A stretch of 64,000 bases of DNA from Shinisaurus crocodilurus. Lineage: Eukaryota > Chordata > Lepidosauria > Squamata > Shinisauridae. Numbering within the stretch: position 1 is the first letter of the stretch; each line of letters starts with the position of its first letter. The stretch lies in assembly GCA_021292165.1 (NCBI GenBank), contig CM037879.1, positions 288,708,272 to 288,772,271 on the forward strand, read 5' to 3'. Made by a program: the position numbers and the translations under genes. The notes beneath the pieces are model-generated. The model searched no databases, was not told where the DNA came from, and saw only the letters and a list, made by a program, of their open reading frames with translations. This document shows, one piece after another, positions 46,516 through 58,236 of this stretch.

Positions 46516-48531
46516 ATCTATCTGGTAGTACCTTGCCCCTTTGGAGTGTGTTCATATTGCATAAGAAAATATTCTGTCCTATATACTTCGTAAGGATCCT
46601 GTTTCTCCCCCTTTATTGTCTCTAGTTAATCCCTCTTCTGTGAAAATCTAGCTATTCTCTGAAAGAAGGCCTTGTCGTTAGAGCTGTTGTGAGTTCTGCA
46701 TGACCAAAATGCCAAGCATGGAAATCTGTATGGCATCCTACACACCATTTTGATAAATCAAATTTCTGGTCTTTCTGGTGATTGGTAAATAAAACTTTGG
46801 GTTCCCATTGGCACATAGTGAAGGCTACAGAACCTGAAGGTAGCTGGGTGCATCTTCTCAAACCAGGACATTATCAGTCAAGAATGGTTGAGTTCAGATG
46901 GGTTGCTGGGGCACTTCCACAATGGTGGCACTTATTCTCCAGGGGTGGTTATACATCAGTTTCTCAGCCAATGCACAACCATCCCAAGACATCTATGCTG
47001 CAAGCCAGAACCTGTGAGGGCCATCCAAATAAGAGTGCAGTGCAGTCAGTTGCGTGATCCTGCCATTGGTGGTGCATGATCATCCATCACCACAGTGTTT
47101 TCTTTAATGCTCCTGTTTCCTGAGAAGACACACTTTGCAGTTCCTTCTTCTCCTACCTCAGAGCTGGAAACATGTGTCCTTGGGATGACTGGGTCTTCTT
47201 GGATGTCCCAAGGCTGGTTAAAAATAGTTTTGATTCCTAGCCACCCTTGGGAGAAGCCTTCCTTTTGGATTCGTCATACATGATCGACGGTAAGCAGTTT
47301 TGACAAAGGCATCAAGATAGCGGACAGTCTAGTAAAACTCATTCTGAAGTCTGCCTGTGCAGCTGCTTCTGCCATAATGACTTGCTTGAGATAATGAGGC
47401 CGTTGCTAGGATTGGCTTTGTCTTTTGCTTCTGGGGGAGATCACTTGTGGCTCTCCCAAGAAAACGTCGCTACCAGCCGTGAAGGCATACTGTTCTCATC
47501 TTGTCAAATTACTGTACATTAATCAGATGGATGTTGGGGGCGAGCGACGTTCAAATGGCCACCAACTGCTGCCAAGCGAGTTTTGTTGTTTAGTGCCATA
47601 AACAAATGAGTTTTCTTTCAGGTCCATTTGCAGCCATAATCAGAAACTATTAGGCTGCAGTTGTAGCCGATCAATCGTGCATTCCTTGCTTCTCAAGGGT
47701 GAACGTGACCTTTGAGACATGAGTGAGAATTCTGATCAATAAATAATGCTTTGCAGCGGCGTAGTAATTTTCAGTCTTCTCAGAAGCGCTTTTTTGAATA
47801 TTTGCACGCCCACGCAGGCACACATTCCATTATTGGTAGCTAAACTGAGACACCAAGAGGTTGTTTCACAGCCAGGGATAGCCTGGATCCTATCGTAAAC
47901 ATAGCTGAAGGTAAAGTTGAGGATTAATTGATGCAGATTTGTTTGTTTATTTGAAGGCTTACGTTTTCCCCCCTTTGGCCCCAGTTTGGATCCCCACAGC
48001 AGCTAATAACAGGAGTATAAAAATAACACATTTACAGCCATGCTCACTAATTACTGCTAATTTTAAAAGGTTAGTTTTGCATCAATGGAGATTTGGTCAA
48101 CATTTCTGTGGATCTTTTAAATGAGGTGCAGTTTCTCTGGCACTTCACTTTTTTATTCAATCAGGACCGAAACATGTACAAGTAAATTCGATGGGGTACA
48201 CATCTAGCACGGTACAGTGGTGGTAGTGAGATTCGCGTAAGTGGCGTAGACCTCTGAGCTGGCTCCCTGCAGAGTGTGTAGGGCTGTCCCGGACGAAAGA
48301 TACCTTCCTCTTCCCGAGATAGTCACAGCATTCCAGTATGCTGCAGCATGGAATTGGGTGCAAGCAGGTGCACTCAGAGAAGCTCAATACTTTTTAGCTG
48401 TGGGGGCTCAGATTGGAACTAGATGTGACACTGATTATGGGATTGCTGCCAACAACTGCAACCCTATGTCAAGTTCCCCCTCCTCTCTCCATAACATATA
48501 GTTAAGGAAACATGTCATGCCCCCCTCCCCA

Positions 48532-48558
48532 CCACACACACACACACACACACACACA
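48532..48558. repeat. (CA)n microsatellite
   Basis: About 13 CA units. Confidence 0.95.
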
Positions 48559-49129
48559 AACTCAGGAGCAGCCAATAATGTGGAGTAGGACCAGGAGAAA
48601 GCATGATGTAGTGACCCATTACATCACACTCTACAGGTAGAGGTAGAGGAACTCAATAATTCTATGCCAGACTGCCATTTTCGGCTGCAGCCTTGTGACC
48701 ACTGTCCTGCTCTGGTTCCACGCTCAGACAATTGTCTGGGCAACAGCCAGATTCCTGGCCTTGTCTGTTTGGCTGCCTTGGAGTTTTCCAAGTACTTAAT
48801 GCTCCCCAGTTGTTGTTGTTTTAACCTATTCCCCAGTCTCTGGCTGCCTGCCTGCCTTCATTGTTCCCTGGTTGCACAGCGAGAGTAACACTCACCAGTG
48901 AAGCCTTATATAGAAGAAGAAGAAATGAGATGCTCGTAGCTAGCAAATATATTGTAAATGTTTAAGTCACATTCAATGCACAAATTGAATTGAAAGTACA
49001 GAGCCACATAGGATGCAATAATGGCTTCACGACAATAAAATACCAAAGCGTATTCTTGTACAGAGGATGTTTCTGTAGTATGTATGGCCCTGTGCATACA
49101 TACTACATCTGTGCACTGAATACGACTTC

Positions 49130-49300
49130 AGGCCTGTGGCTCACGCTGGCTCAGCTTGTCTGAGCATGGAAAGCTAAGCAGGGTCAGGCCTGGTTATTAC
49201 TTGGATGGGAGACCCCTCCTCTAGTTTCCTGCATTGAGCAGGGGGTTGGACTCGATGGCCTTGTAGGCTCCTTCCAACTCTATGATCTATGAAATCTATG
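49130..49300 (+). repeat. 5S-rRNA-derived SINE with CR1 tail, copy 3
   Basis: Best 5S match of the three: box A region aagctaagcagggtc (49171-49185) and box C acttggatgggagacc (49199-49214) both intact, with cctggttatt between. Tail ggttggactcgatggccttg, then ccttccaactctatgatcta and tgaaatctatg. Confidence 0.92.
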
Positions 49301-50414
49301 TTGTTACTTTTTACCTTATCCCTGCATCTCTACTTTTGTGAGCAATTTATTTGGATAGTATTATTTGAGAGCAATCCCCCTCCCACTGTGCTGCTGGTTG
49401 TGCTATCTTTACTCTGTAGTATGTAGCTTGGATCACTTGCTTGATACATCTGGAGCTATCTGCTTACCCTGTGGCCTGGATTATATCAGTCGAGTCTGTG
49501 GAGAGCTTATATAGAAGATCTTGCCTGAAGATCGAGGATTGGTGTTGATGACCATGATGGCAGTTCCCACCCCCACCCCACAGACACATAGGTCTGTGGA
49601 AAAGAGAAAGGTTCTGTCCCCTCCACCCTCTGGACCATCATCAATGTTGTGAGAGAACAGTCAACCCACCTGGGTCAATGAGCATACAGGGATAAAGAGC
49701 CAGGAAGGAGATGTGTCATGGCCCCAGAGTCCAGCAGTTTGCTGGACACAGACACAGAAACTGAGGTACCGGTGATGCCAGTGGAGGAGGCACCACTGCA
49801 GAACTGAAGACCCCTGAGCCCAAGATGCCATAGATCCCTGAGCCTGGACCAAAAACTGCAGTCCCTGAGCCCAGTTCCAGCAATGGGCTAGGACACCCTC
49901 CTCCAAGAGTTCCACACTCCGTGGATCCAGCATACCGATGCAGGCAGCGCACCAGGCATGAGCTTTTGGAAAGATGAAAGGAGTGCTAGGCTCCAGGCCA
50001 GAGGCCTGTCCCTCTAAGGCTGCCTGCTTTGAAAGGAAGAGGTGGCGTCTGAGAGGGGGCTCTGCTGCGCAGGCATACAGAGTCCTCAGTCAAGTCTCAG
50101 ATCTTGTTGGAGGAAGTTGCTGACCAGGAGCTCTCCTTGGTGCTGCAACATCCGGGCCTGCCTTGCTGCGCTGAGTGCCCTGGGCTACTCCTTGGGGTTG
50201 GAAAATGGCAAAGGCTTTAAGTAGATTTGCATATAGACAATACAGAGAGAAGATCACAAATTTGGGTGGAAGCTGCACACATAGAACTTTCTTTGCACAT
50301 TTTTCTGTTGTAGCTCCCATTGCCAAAGAGACAAGCTGCTTTTTAAAATTGAACGGTTGCTTGTCTCTTCAGCATTAGGAGCTGGTGGAAGTGTCAAAGA
50401 AAACTCTGGTTGCA

Positions 50415-50860
50415 TTTATTTATTTATTTATTTATTATATTTCCTTGTTAACCCATAACCAGAAGATCTCTGGGTGATATGCAGTTAACAGGTTAAAACA
50501 AATTAAGAGCACAATATCCATATACTGCAATTGGGTACAACATTAAAATCCAATGAAACACAAACCAGAACCAAAAACAGAGAGTAAACATAATACTAGC
50601 CTCAGTCATGTGACCTAATCAAACAGAAAACTCAAAACAGCTTCATAAGGGCTAGAACATATCCCAACCACCATAAAAAGCAGAGTATTAATCTCAATAT
50701 TTAAATCATGTTAAAATAATGATAAAAGGCCTGAGAGGATAAATATGTATTTGTGTGGCACCAGAAAGAGATAAACATAGCCCACTGGGTGAGCCTTTCT
50801 AACTTGGAGAGCATTCCATACCGGGGGGGCGGGGGGCACTGCTGAAAAGCTCCCCTCCCC
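50415..50860 (-). mobile_element. L2-like LINE 3' end, diverged
   Basis: Reversed (TTTA)n tail at 50416-50437, UTR with cataaccagaagatctctgg, and a degenerate C-terminal block near gagagcattccataccgggg. The poly-G ggggggcggggggc at 50823-50838 lies near its end. Confidence 0.65.
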
Positions 50861-51210
50861 TCGTTGTATGCATGATTCTCACCCATGCACATATGTCTCT
50901 TCTTTGGATCACAGCCATAGTTTGCAGAACGTGGCTGTGAGGCATTCACAGATCATTTTCCTTCGACCAAGCTGGTCAGAGTTGTGTGTCTGTGCCCTTT
51001 TCCCATCCGCCAACAGGGTGGCTGAATGCTTTTTCTCCTGCAGGGACAGGGACAGGGACAATGAGAAGCGACAGTGATGCAATTCTAGCCTGGCCTGATG
51101 CCCTCACTGACCCTCTGAATAAGCTGACATCATTGGTCCATCCTAATTACACTACTGGGTGAGATCTCTTGCAAGTTGGAGGGCACTTGTGTAGGTATAC
51201 CTAGCCATTG

Positions 51211-51238
51211 CCACACACACACACACACACACACACAC
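51211..51238. repeat. (CA)n microsatellite
   Basis: About 14 CA units. Confidence 0.95.
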
Positions 51239-52295
51239 CGCACTACCTGCCCTGGATCCGAAATGAAGGCACTAAGTAGAAAGAAGCCTTTTACACACAG
51301 GACATGCAGCAGCTGCTGCTGTGACATCAGTGCAAATGGGATCCCTGTTTTGTCATGCAGTTCATTGAACGGTCACCAGTAAAAGAACTGAAACATTCTC
51401 ACAATTTGGCATATATTACAAACACATGCGCGCGCACACATGTGCGCACATGTTTTTCCATCAGCACCTCTTGACATTTGGTTTATACCCAGCTTTTCAT
51501 CTGACCTGGCCTCAGACACGCACTGTGTGATGGATTATTTTAATTAGCCCAACGGCATGGACAAGCTTCCCTTCACAAGGCAAATATTGTGCTCATAAAT
51601 CTTCATTTTTAGCCCTTCGACCAGATCTATGTGGCTGATCTCATCCCCTTGTCCACAGCCAGTAGCGATTTGGCTGGGAACTGCTCAGATTTGATTAAAG
51701 GTGTTTCTGGGTAGCCTGTTTCAATCCATATGAAAGCCAGAATGACCAAGGCTGAAATTCTGAGAACAAAAGAGCAGCCTCTTAAACACATCAGATGAGT
51801 GGCCCAACTATCCTTCCCCCACCATTATACAGTACTACACACTGCAGGGAAGTATTAGTGAAGTTTCTCTATCATTCTCCTCTAATTTCCAGAACTCATA
51901 GGCTTTACCTTTCATTAGCAGCCATTGATGTTTATGTCCTCGATTAGTTGATCTGAACCCCATATACAACACCTCTAGCCATCAGTCCTAATGACCAGTA
52001 GTGCATCCAAGTGTAGATTTTAAGATACAAGAAGGCAAGAATTACTCAATTTCGTTTTGTATTTTGACTGCATTATATTCTCAATGGGTGATGGGCAACA
52101 CAGAGCAGAAGTCTTCCATAGGTCAGGTTGGCTGTCACTTGGACTGGGAGCCAGGCAGGAGGACACCCACAGACCAGGAGACATCTTCCACCCACCCTCT
52201 CCCTCTGAACTGGTGGTTTTCTTTCATTATCTTTGGCTTGTATAAAAACAGAGCTCTTGGCAATCACATAAAATGGTCAGACCAGGCTACAACAT

Positions 52296-52962
52296 TAGAG
52301 ATGTGCGGATTTTATTAAATCCGTTCTGCCTCTGTTTTGCAGATTGTCAGGCATCTTTCGTTCCATTTTCCAGTCACTGATGGAACAGGAATTTTTTTTT
52401 ACCAGAATTTCATTCCAGTTTATTTATTTCATTTATTTACAATATTTATAAACCACTCCACATCTAAACAGATTAGCGGTCAACGATAAAAAGAATAAAA
52501 CAATATATTAAAAGTTTGGTTTAAAAAAAAAAAATCAAAACAGAATATCAATAAAACTGTGGCTAGACAATCAAGGAAGGCTTCTTGAAATAAAGACGTT
52601 TTCAGGAGGTGCCAAAAACAACGCAATGTCGGATGCCTGCCTGAGCCTGACCTCCAGAGACAGGGAGTTCCACCGAAATGGAGCCGCCACACTGAAGGCT
52701 CTTCTCCTGCTGGACTCCGATTGGGCCGCAGGTCCATGAAAAACAGCAACCAGGCAGGTTGATAAGGGAGAAATGCTAATATACACTTGTGCTAATGCAG
52801 ATTAGTTAATGCGAATTAGCGCAAATCCCTCCCAAAAGTGAAAAACAAGTCCGCGGAATCCACATGACTTGCAAAAAGCTTGTCCGCTGCGGTAATCCCC
52901 AGGTTGGATTAATAGAAAACAGAACTAATTTGAATCCATTGTGGATTTCTCCAACGTTCCTA
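52296..52962. mobile_element. hAT element, second copy of the 27626 family, split by an L2-like LINE
   Basis: Left part 52296-52418 starts tagagatgtgcggattttat and includes tttgcagattgtcaggcatc and taccagaatttcattcca. The right part from about 52776 includes aaatccctcccaaaagtgaa and tttgaatccattgtggattt. Both halves align in order with 27626-27976. The intervening segment is an L2-like LINE. No clear TSD (tacaacat against aaggagat). Confidence 0.78.
52420..52775 (-). mobile_element. L2-like LINE 3' end inserted into a hAT element
   Basis: Tail tttatttatttcatttattt, then the minus-strand frame with HGPAAQSESSRRRAFSVAAP, FRWNSLSLEVR, the same subfamily as 19960-20299. 5' truncated. Confidence 0.83.
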
Positions 52963-53040
52963 AAGGAGATAAAATACAGAGGAGAGAGATATAGTAGTTT
53001 CAGAACAGGGCAGTAGTAGTTACAAAGGCTGTAGCTCATA

Positions 53041-53236
53041 CAAAGGCTATACCCCAGTGGTAGAGCACCCTGCTTTGCATGCAAACGGTCTCAGTTTCAA
53101 TCATTGGCATCTCCAGTTAGGGCTGGGAAAGACTCCTGCCTGAAAACCTTGAGAGCTGCTGCCAGTCAGTGTCGACTGTACTGGACTAGATGGGCCATGG
53201 CTCTGACACAGTACAAGGCAGCTTCCTATGTTCCTA
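53041..53236 (+). repeat. tRNA-derived SINE copy 3 (best preserved)
   Basis: ccccagtggtagagcaccct (A-box region), gctttgcatgcaaacggtct, cagtttcaatcattggcatc (B-box region), then ggctgggaaagactcctgcc, agagctgctgccagtcagtg, and the tail aaggcagcttcctatgttcc. The tRNA-like part is not flanked by gene signals, so it is a SINE. Confidence 0.87.
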
Positions 53237-53365
53237 GTTTAGGAAACTACCTAAGTGAGCATCAAGTGAAGAGGGTGTATATGAAAGTGTCAGCTAAATG
53301 TATGGTAGTTTGCAAATCCCCAGGAACCACTGGCTATGAAGGAAGAGGTTGGGCAATGGTACCTA

Positions 53366-54065
53366 AGAACATAATAAGAGCCCTGTTGGATCAGACCAAG
53401 AGTCCCTCTAATTCAGCATTCTGTTCACACAGTGGCCAACCAGCTGCCCTCAGAACATAAGAAGAGCCATGCTGGATCAGAGCAAGTCTGATCCATCTAG
53501 TCTAGCAGTTTGTTCACACACTGGCCGACCAGCTGCCCATGGGATCCCACAAGCAGGACATGAATCCAACAGCACCTTCCCGCCCATTTTCCCCAGCAAC
53601 TGGAGTACTTAGGCATACTGCCTCTGATACTGGAGGAAGCACATAGCCAATCAGAGCTAGTAGCCACTGATGGCCTTCTCCATGAATTTGTTCAATCCCC
53701 TTTTAAAGCCCTCCAAATTGGTGGCCATCATCACATCCTGTGGAAGTGAATTCCATAGCTTAACTATGCACTGTGTGTAGAAGTACTTCCTTTTATCTGT
53801 CCTGAATCTCCCACCAATCAGCTTCATGGGAGGACCCCTTTGGGTTCTAGTATTATGAGAGAGGGAGAAAAATGTCACCCTCTCCACTTTCTCCAAACCA
53901 CACGTAATTTTGTACAGCTCTAAACCCACAAGTAGGACATAAGGGCAACAGCACTCATGTTCCCAGCAACTGGTGTACATAGGCATACTGCCTCTGATAT
54001 TGGAGGTAGCATATAGCCATCAGGATTAGTAGCCATTGATAGCCTTATCCACCATATAATTGTCA
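53366..54065 (-). mobile_element. CR1 LINE (subfamily B) with a second CR1-B copy nested inside
   Basis: The outer copy starts taagaacataataagagccc and breaks at caaccagctgccct (about 53452). The inner copy runs from 53453 (cagaacataagaagagccat) to about 53922 and encodes on the minus strand TFFSLSHNTRTQRG, KYFYTQCIVKLWNSLP, LEGFKRGLNKFMEK. The outer copy resumes at acccacaagtaggacataag and ends near 54065. The order of segments matches the contiguous copy at 7600. Confidence 0.82.
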
Positions 54066-54105
54066 AACCTACCTGCCCTAAGTTAGGCCTCAGAGTGAAC
54101 AAGTA

Positions 54106-54313
54106 GTTGGTTCACATATGCATGTCCATAATTTGATTACTCAGCACAACAAACTGACTCAGCTGGATGTGAAGTGTCTCAGCTGAAAAGTATTGTGTCT
54201 GAGCTGGCATCAAGTGATATCATAGTACTTTCTGCAGCCATTTGTCTAATGGCTTATTCACACATACAGGCCCATGTGATGCTATAGTTGACCATGCATA
54301 TGTGAACCAACTG
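54106..54313. mobile_element. Inverted-repeat element (probable MITE)
   Basis: Perfect 19-bp terminal inverted repeats gttggttcacatatgcatg and catgcatatgtgaaccaac, about 205 bp apart. No TSD identified, no coding frame. Confidence 0.6.
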
Positions 54314-55615
54314 GCAAGGGTGTTTTCACACATTACACAGTGGCAACCCTAGGTTTGTCACAAAAAAACAGACTTCTCAGGATCCAGGTTTATTCTTAAA
54401 ATGTCCTAGGCATACACCTAAAAAAATAAACAAACCATTATGTATGAACTAACCCCTTGGGTCATTCATGAACACTTCTGAGTGTGACAGTTGTGCTGGC
54501 TCACACATGACAGTTTTCTAAATACTCTTGTTGTAATTTCTATTTTATGAAGTATTTTCAGAATCGCGCCCCTTGAATCCTTTGTGGAATTGTTAGCATT
54601 ATTCCTTTCTCTTTATTCATATATTTGAGGGAATTATCCTTAGATGGAATGACCTGAGGGTTGAAAATTACTTTGGACCTTAACATTATTTCCATTTTTA
54701 ATCTTTGCATTACTCGGAGTTAGAAATAATTGCAGATGTAGAATAGGAGGCAGGCAGAAGGCCTTCTGCTGCTAGACTCTACAAGTTGTAAAATGTCTGC
54801 TACTATTTAGCTTCTGATTTCCAAGTTCCTCCCTGCTCTTAACGCACATAATTATACCTGGTTGGCGGGTTTTTTTCTTTAAAGCGTAATGTGAAATGTG
54901 ACAGCAGACTCTTGCAGAGACAAAAGCAAGATTAATCGCTTCTCAAACGGAAAGCTAAAGAAGTTGTCTTCTGAAGGGACACCGCCCCCCCCTTGACAAG
55001 GGAGCATTCAGTGAAGGGAGGATTGAAAGAGCAATGAGTTTTGAAGTCGAGGATTTTGCCACTCAGAGAATCAAAAGCGAAGCTGAAGTTGTGCAAAAGC
55101 ACCATGTTCCGAGTTTCATTTCTAACATGTTGCTCCTAAATTACATCTTAAAGAATGTGAAGCATGCAAATTAAAACACTGCCTCTTATTTGCTGTGATA
55201 TTTGTGAGTTGCAGGGTGAAGATACTAAATATGGTGGCATCTTAAGTGATTACTTGATCAGTGCGGCATGAGCTCTTGATTTGTAGAAAGTACAGCTGCA
55301 ATCATACCGGGGGGGGGGCACTTCTGCATTGTCCCCCCAAAAAGAGAGAGGAAATGCATCACCAAAACAGAGGCCAAAAGAGATTTGACCATTTTTAAAT
55401 AATTTCTAGAATTTAAACAGAAGTACAGTACATCTCACCATAATGGTGATCTTTGTGTGTGCTCAGTTTGCCATGCAGGTGCCAGCAGTCGAAGGCCCCT
55501 ACCTGCTCTCCCTTTTTATGGTACTTTATCTTTACATTTGTGTTATATATTTAAGGGTTGAGCCCTCTCAAAGGCCTTCAAGATAAATTTATATTCCCAG
55601 GGCACCAAATGTAGT

Positions 55616-56206
55616 AAGAAGCAATAATAGTGGTGGAGCTGCAAAAGCGTTTTGGATTTTTGCAATAAATTTTTTGTAGAATTTTTGGAAATAACTGGTT
55701 TAAATTTGGAGGTCTGTCCCAAATTAGCATTGTTATCAGTAATGGAGAAACTGGTTTGCACCCAAGATATAAAGGAACTTATTATAAACTTGTTAACAGC
55801 TGGGAGATTAATGATAGGAAGGAAATGGAAAGTCCAACATGTTTTTTCAGTGGTTGATTGGTACAAGGAGGTATGGGACATAGCTGTAAATGATGTTAAC
55901 TTGCTGTATTAAATGCAAAAAGGGACAATTAAAGATAAATAATTTTAAGGATATTTGGGGGGCATTTTTAGATTTTGTGCTAGTCAAGCGAAAAGGGAGC
56001 ATGCCTTGTCAAGATATGATGTTCTTTTGGAATATTGAGTAACGGGAATATAGAGGATGAATATTCTTTGGTCCTGAATGGTGAAGGGAAGACTGTAGTT
56101 GTTAATTGTATGTTGGTATGGTTTTTGTTGTATATTATTTGAAACTCTAAATAAATTAATAAATAAAAAACATGGATTGTACAAAAAAAAGAAGAAGCAA
56201 TGATAG
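55616..56206 (+). mobile_element. 5'-truncated L1 LINE with 15-bp target-site duplication
   Basis: The insert (55631-56191) encodes on the plus strand an L1 ORF2-like C-terminus (EKLVCTQDIKELIINLL, TAGRLMIGRKWKVQHV, WYKEVWDIAV), a UTR, and an A-rich end ctctaaataaattaataaat. It is flanked by aagaagcaataatag (55616-55630) and aagaagcaatgatag (56192-56206), 14 of 15 identical, as expected for target-primed reverse transcription. Lacks endonuclease and polymerase, so it is a dead copy. Confidence 0.85.
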
Positions 56207-56835
56207 CACAATAAAAATAATAAAATAAAACATATAAATGAACACAACAAATTATAACTGCAACAGTCCACTCAAAAAGACTAGTTAAAAATGCTAACAT
56301 TAGCTGACAATAACTTGTAAAATGACAATAACTCATAAAATGTCAATAACACAAAATTGTATTGGTTGGGCTAAGACTTAAGGAATGCTTATACTTTAGA
56401 AGCCGTTCTGACCCTGGCAAGTTACTACAGTAGGGAACCAAAGAAACCACACAACATATTAAAAATGCCCTTTCTTTCTAACAAAGATCAGAGTTCTTTA
56501 CCAACAGGTCTCCATTTTTCAGAGTTAAGCCCCAGCATGGGAAACAGATGCTGGGGTTCAGTCCCCGGTGAGCCCTTGCTCAGATTAGACCTTCGGTAAA
56601 ATTCTCCTTTGACAGGTGTGATGAAGAATAGAAAACCCTTGGGACCTGGGGGGAAATGGAAGGGGGGGGTGTTTCTTTTTACATTTCTTGTCCACCCGCT
56701 TCTGAAGGCTTGGAGCGTGTTACAGCTCCATGAGTGCACATGTAAAATGCACAGAGATGGCTACACAGAGATGGATACAAGTGTTGGGGCAGGTGAGAAG
56801 CAAACCTGCTTGGAACCATCTTGCCCTTCATCAGA

Positions 56836-57524
56836 TCCAGTGTCATGACCCCCCTCCAGGAATCCTCCTCTGAAGACGAGTGTGACTCACCCAGAGCCCT
56901 GGACGCTCCTCAGGAGCAGAGTGCAGACACTGCTGCTCCAGACGGGGCCGACCGGGCAGCGGAGGAGCTGGCGGGCCCCTCTGGCATGACCCGTGGGAGT
57001 TCCCCAGCCCGAGAAGAGTCAGACTCAGAGCCGGAGATAGTGCAGGCCCCAACTCCCAGACAAAGGCGGGCGATGAAAAGGCAGGAACAGATGCAGGCCC
57101 CTCGACGCAGCGTCCGGCTGCAAACCAGGACGTCGGCCTTGTGAGGCTTTTATAATCAACCTGCTGCTGAAGAGCTCCAGCTGTGGGATGGGCGTGCCCG
57201 GCAGCAGGCTGTAGAAAAGCACGCACTCACTAGAGCATGGGTATTGGGAAACAACGTCCTCCATGACTCTTGTTCCTGATCCCGGACCCTGCTCCTGAAC
57301 CTTGCCTTGGACCCTGGACTCTTGGACTTTACTCGGACTGACCCTGACGACGGCTTTGCTTGATCCTTGGACTTTCGTAAGAACTTTACTGGCTAAAATC
57401 CCCGGACTGTTTGACTACGCTGCTCCTTGTTTGAAATCCTTATCTTATCTCAGTCGGACTTGGCAACGCTCCCAGAAGCCAAGACAGCTGCTGGCTGCCG
57501 GCCAGCCTTAAGCAGGACATCCAG
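56836..57524 (+). mobile_element. Solo LTR of a retrotransposon, 679 bp, with 5-bp TSD
   Basis: The LTR (56841-57519) starts TGTCATGACC and ends AAGCAGGACA, so it has the TG...CA ends and the inverted TGTC/GACA. It is flanked by the exact 5-mer tccag (56836-56840 and 57520-57524). A TATA-like cttttataatc lies near 57145-57156. There is no second LTR, primer-binding site or internal region, so this is a recombined solo LTR. A frame is open from the LTR start to the stop at 57142-57144; its methionine is at 56845. Its product is acidic then basic (SSSEDECDSP early, RRAMKRQEQMQAPRRSVRLQ late). Ty3/gypsy-type is my guess; an endogenous-retrovirus LTR is possible. Confidence 0.88.
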
Positions 57525-58236
57525 CCTCTGCCATGTCAGTCAGGCATAAGAGAGGAGCAAAGCAAGAGTGAACAAAGTTGAGCAAGGCAAATTAGACCTG
57601 TGGCCAGAAATAAGCAGAGTTCCATAGATACGTAGGTTAATGAATTACCGTAGGCTCTGATGGGTGGGCATCATGATGGTGTCATGTGGCCCCCACAATA
57701 ATCAGTGGCACTTGCAGGTCTGGCTTCTTTTCCTGTGGTTTCTTCCCCATTTCTGTCCAGATCTCAGTGGTGGTGCACAAACTGAGTCCCCCACCTGACC
57801 TCTCCAAGGCCCCAAGCCCAGGAATCTGTAAGTCTATCCTGCAAGGTGCCACTCTTCACAGTGCTGTGGCTTTTGCTCTCCTTGCAGGGTGAACCTGGTG
57901 GGAAATTGGCTGTGCCTTTTGTGTCTTTTTAGGAAATGGACAGATTCTGAAGAGAAAAACCATGAAAGGGGATGTGTGCATGGCATCAAGGCAAGGAAGG
58001 GCACAGCAGCTCAGCCAGTTTGGGTTATACTCAAGTGTTAATTAGTGTGGGGTTTCTCCAAACATGTTCCTCCATCGCTGAAATTGTTACTGGAGAAATT
58101 TATTTCTCTTCAAAGAGAAATGGTTGAAATCAGATGTTCCTGCTCCACTTGTACTGATTCACAATATAGGCGATGCAGGCCAACTTAAATTTTTCCCTGA
58201 CTTACAGCAAGCCGCTAGTGTAGACAAGCCCTTAGT

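Noticed and set aside
49130..49300. Functional 5S rRNA gene
   Set aside because: The 5' part is altered and the last part of 5S is replaced by a CR1 tail; three dispersed copies indicate a SINE.
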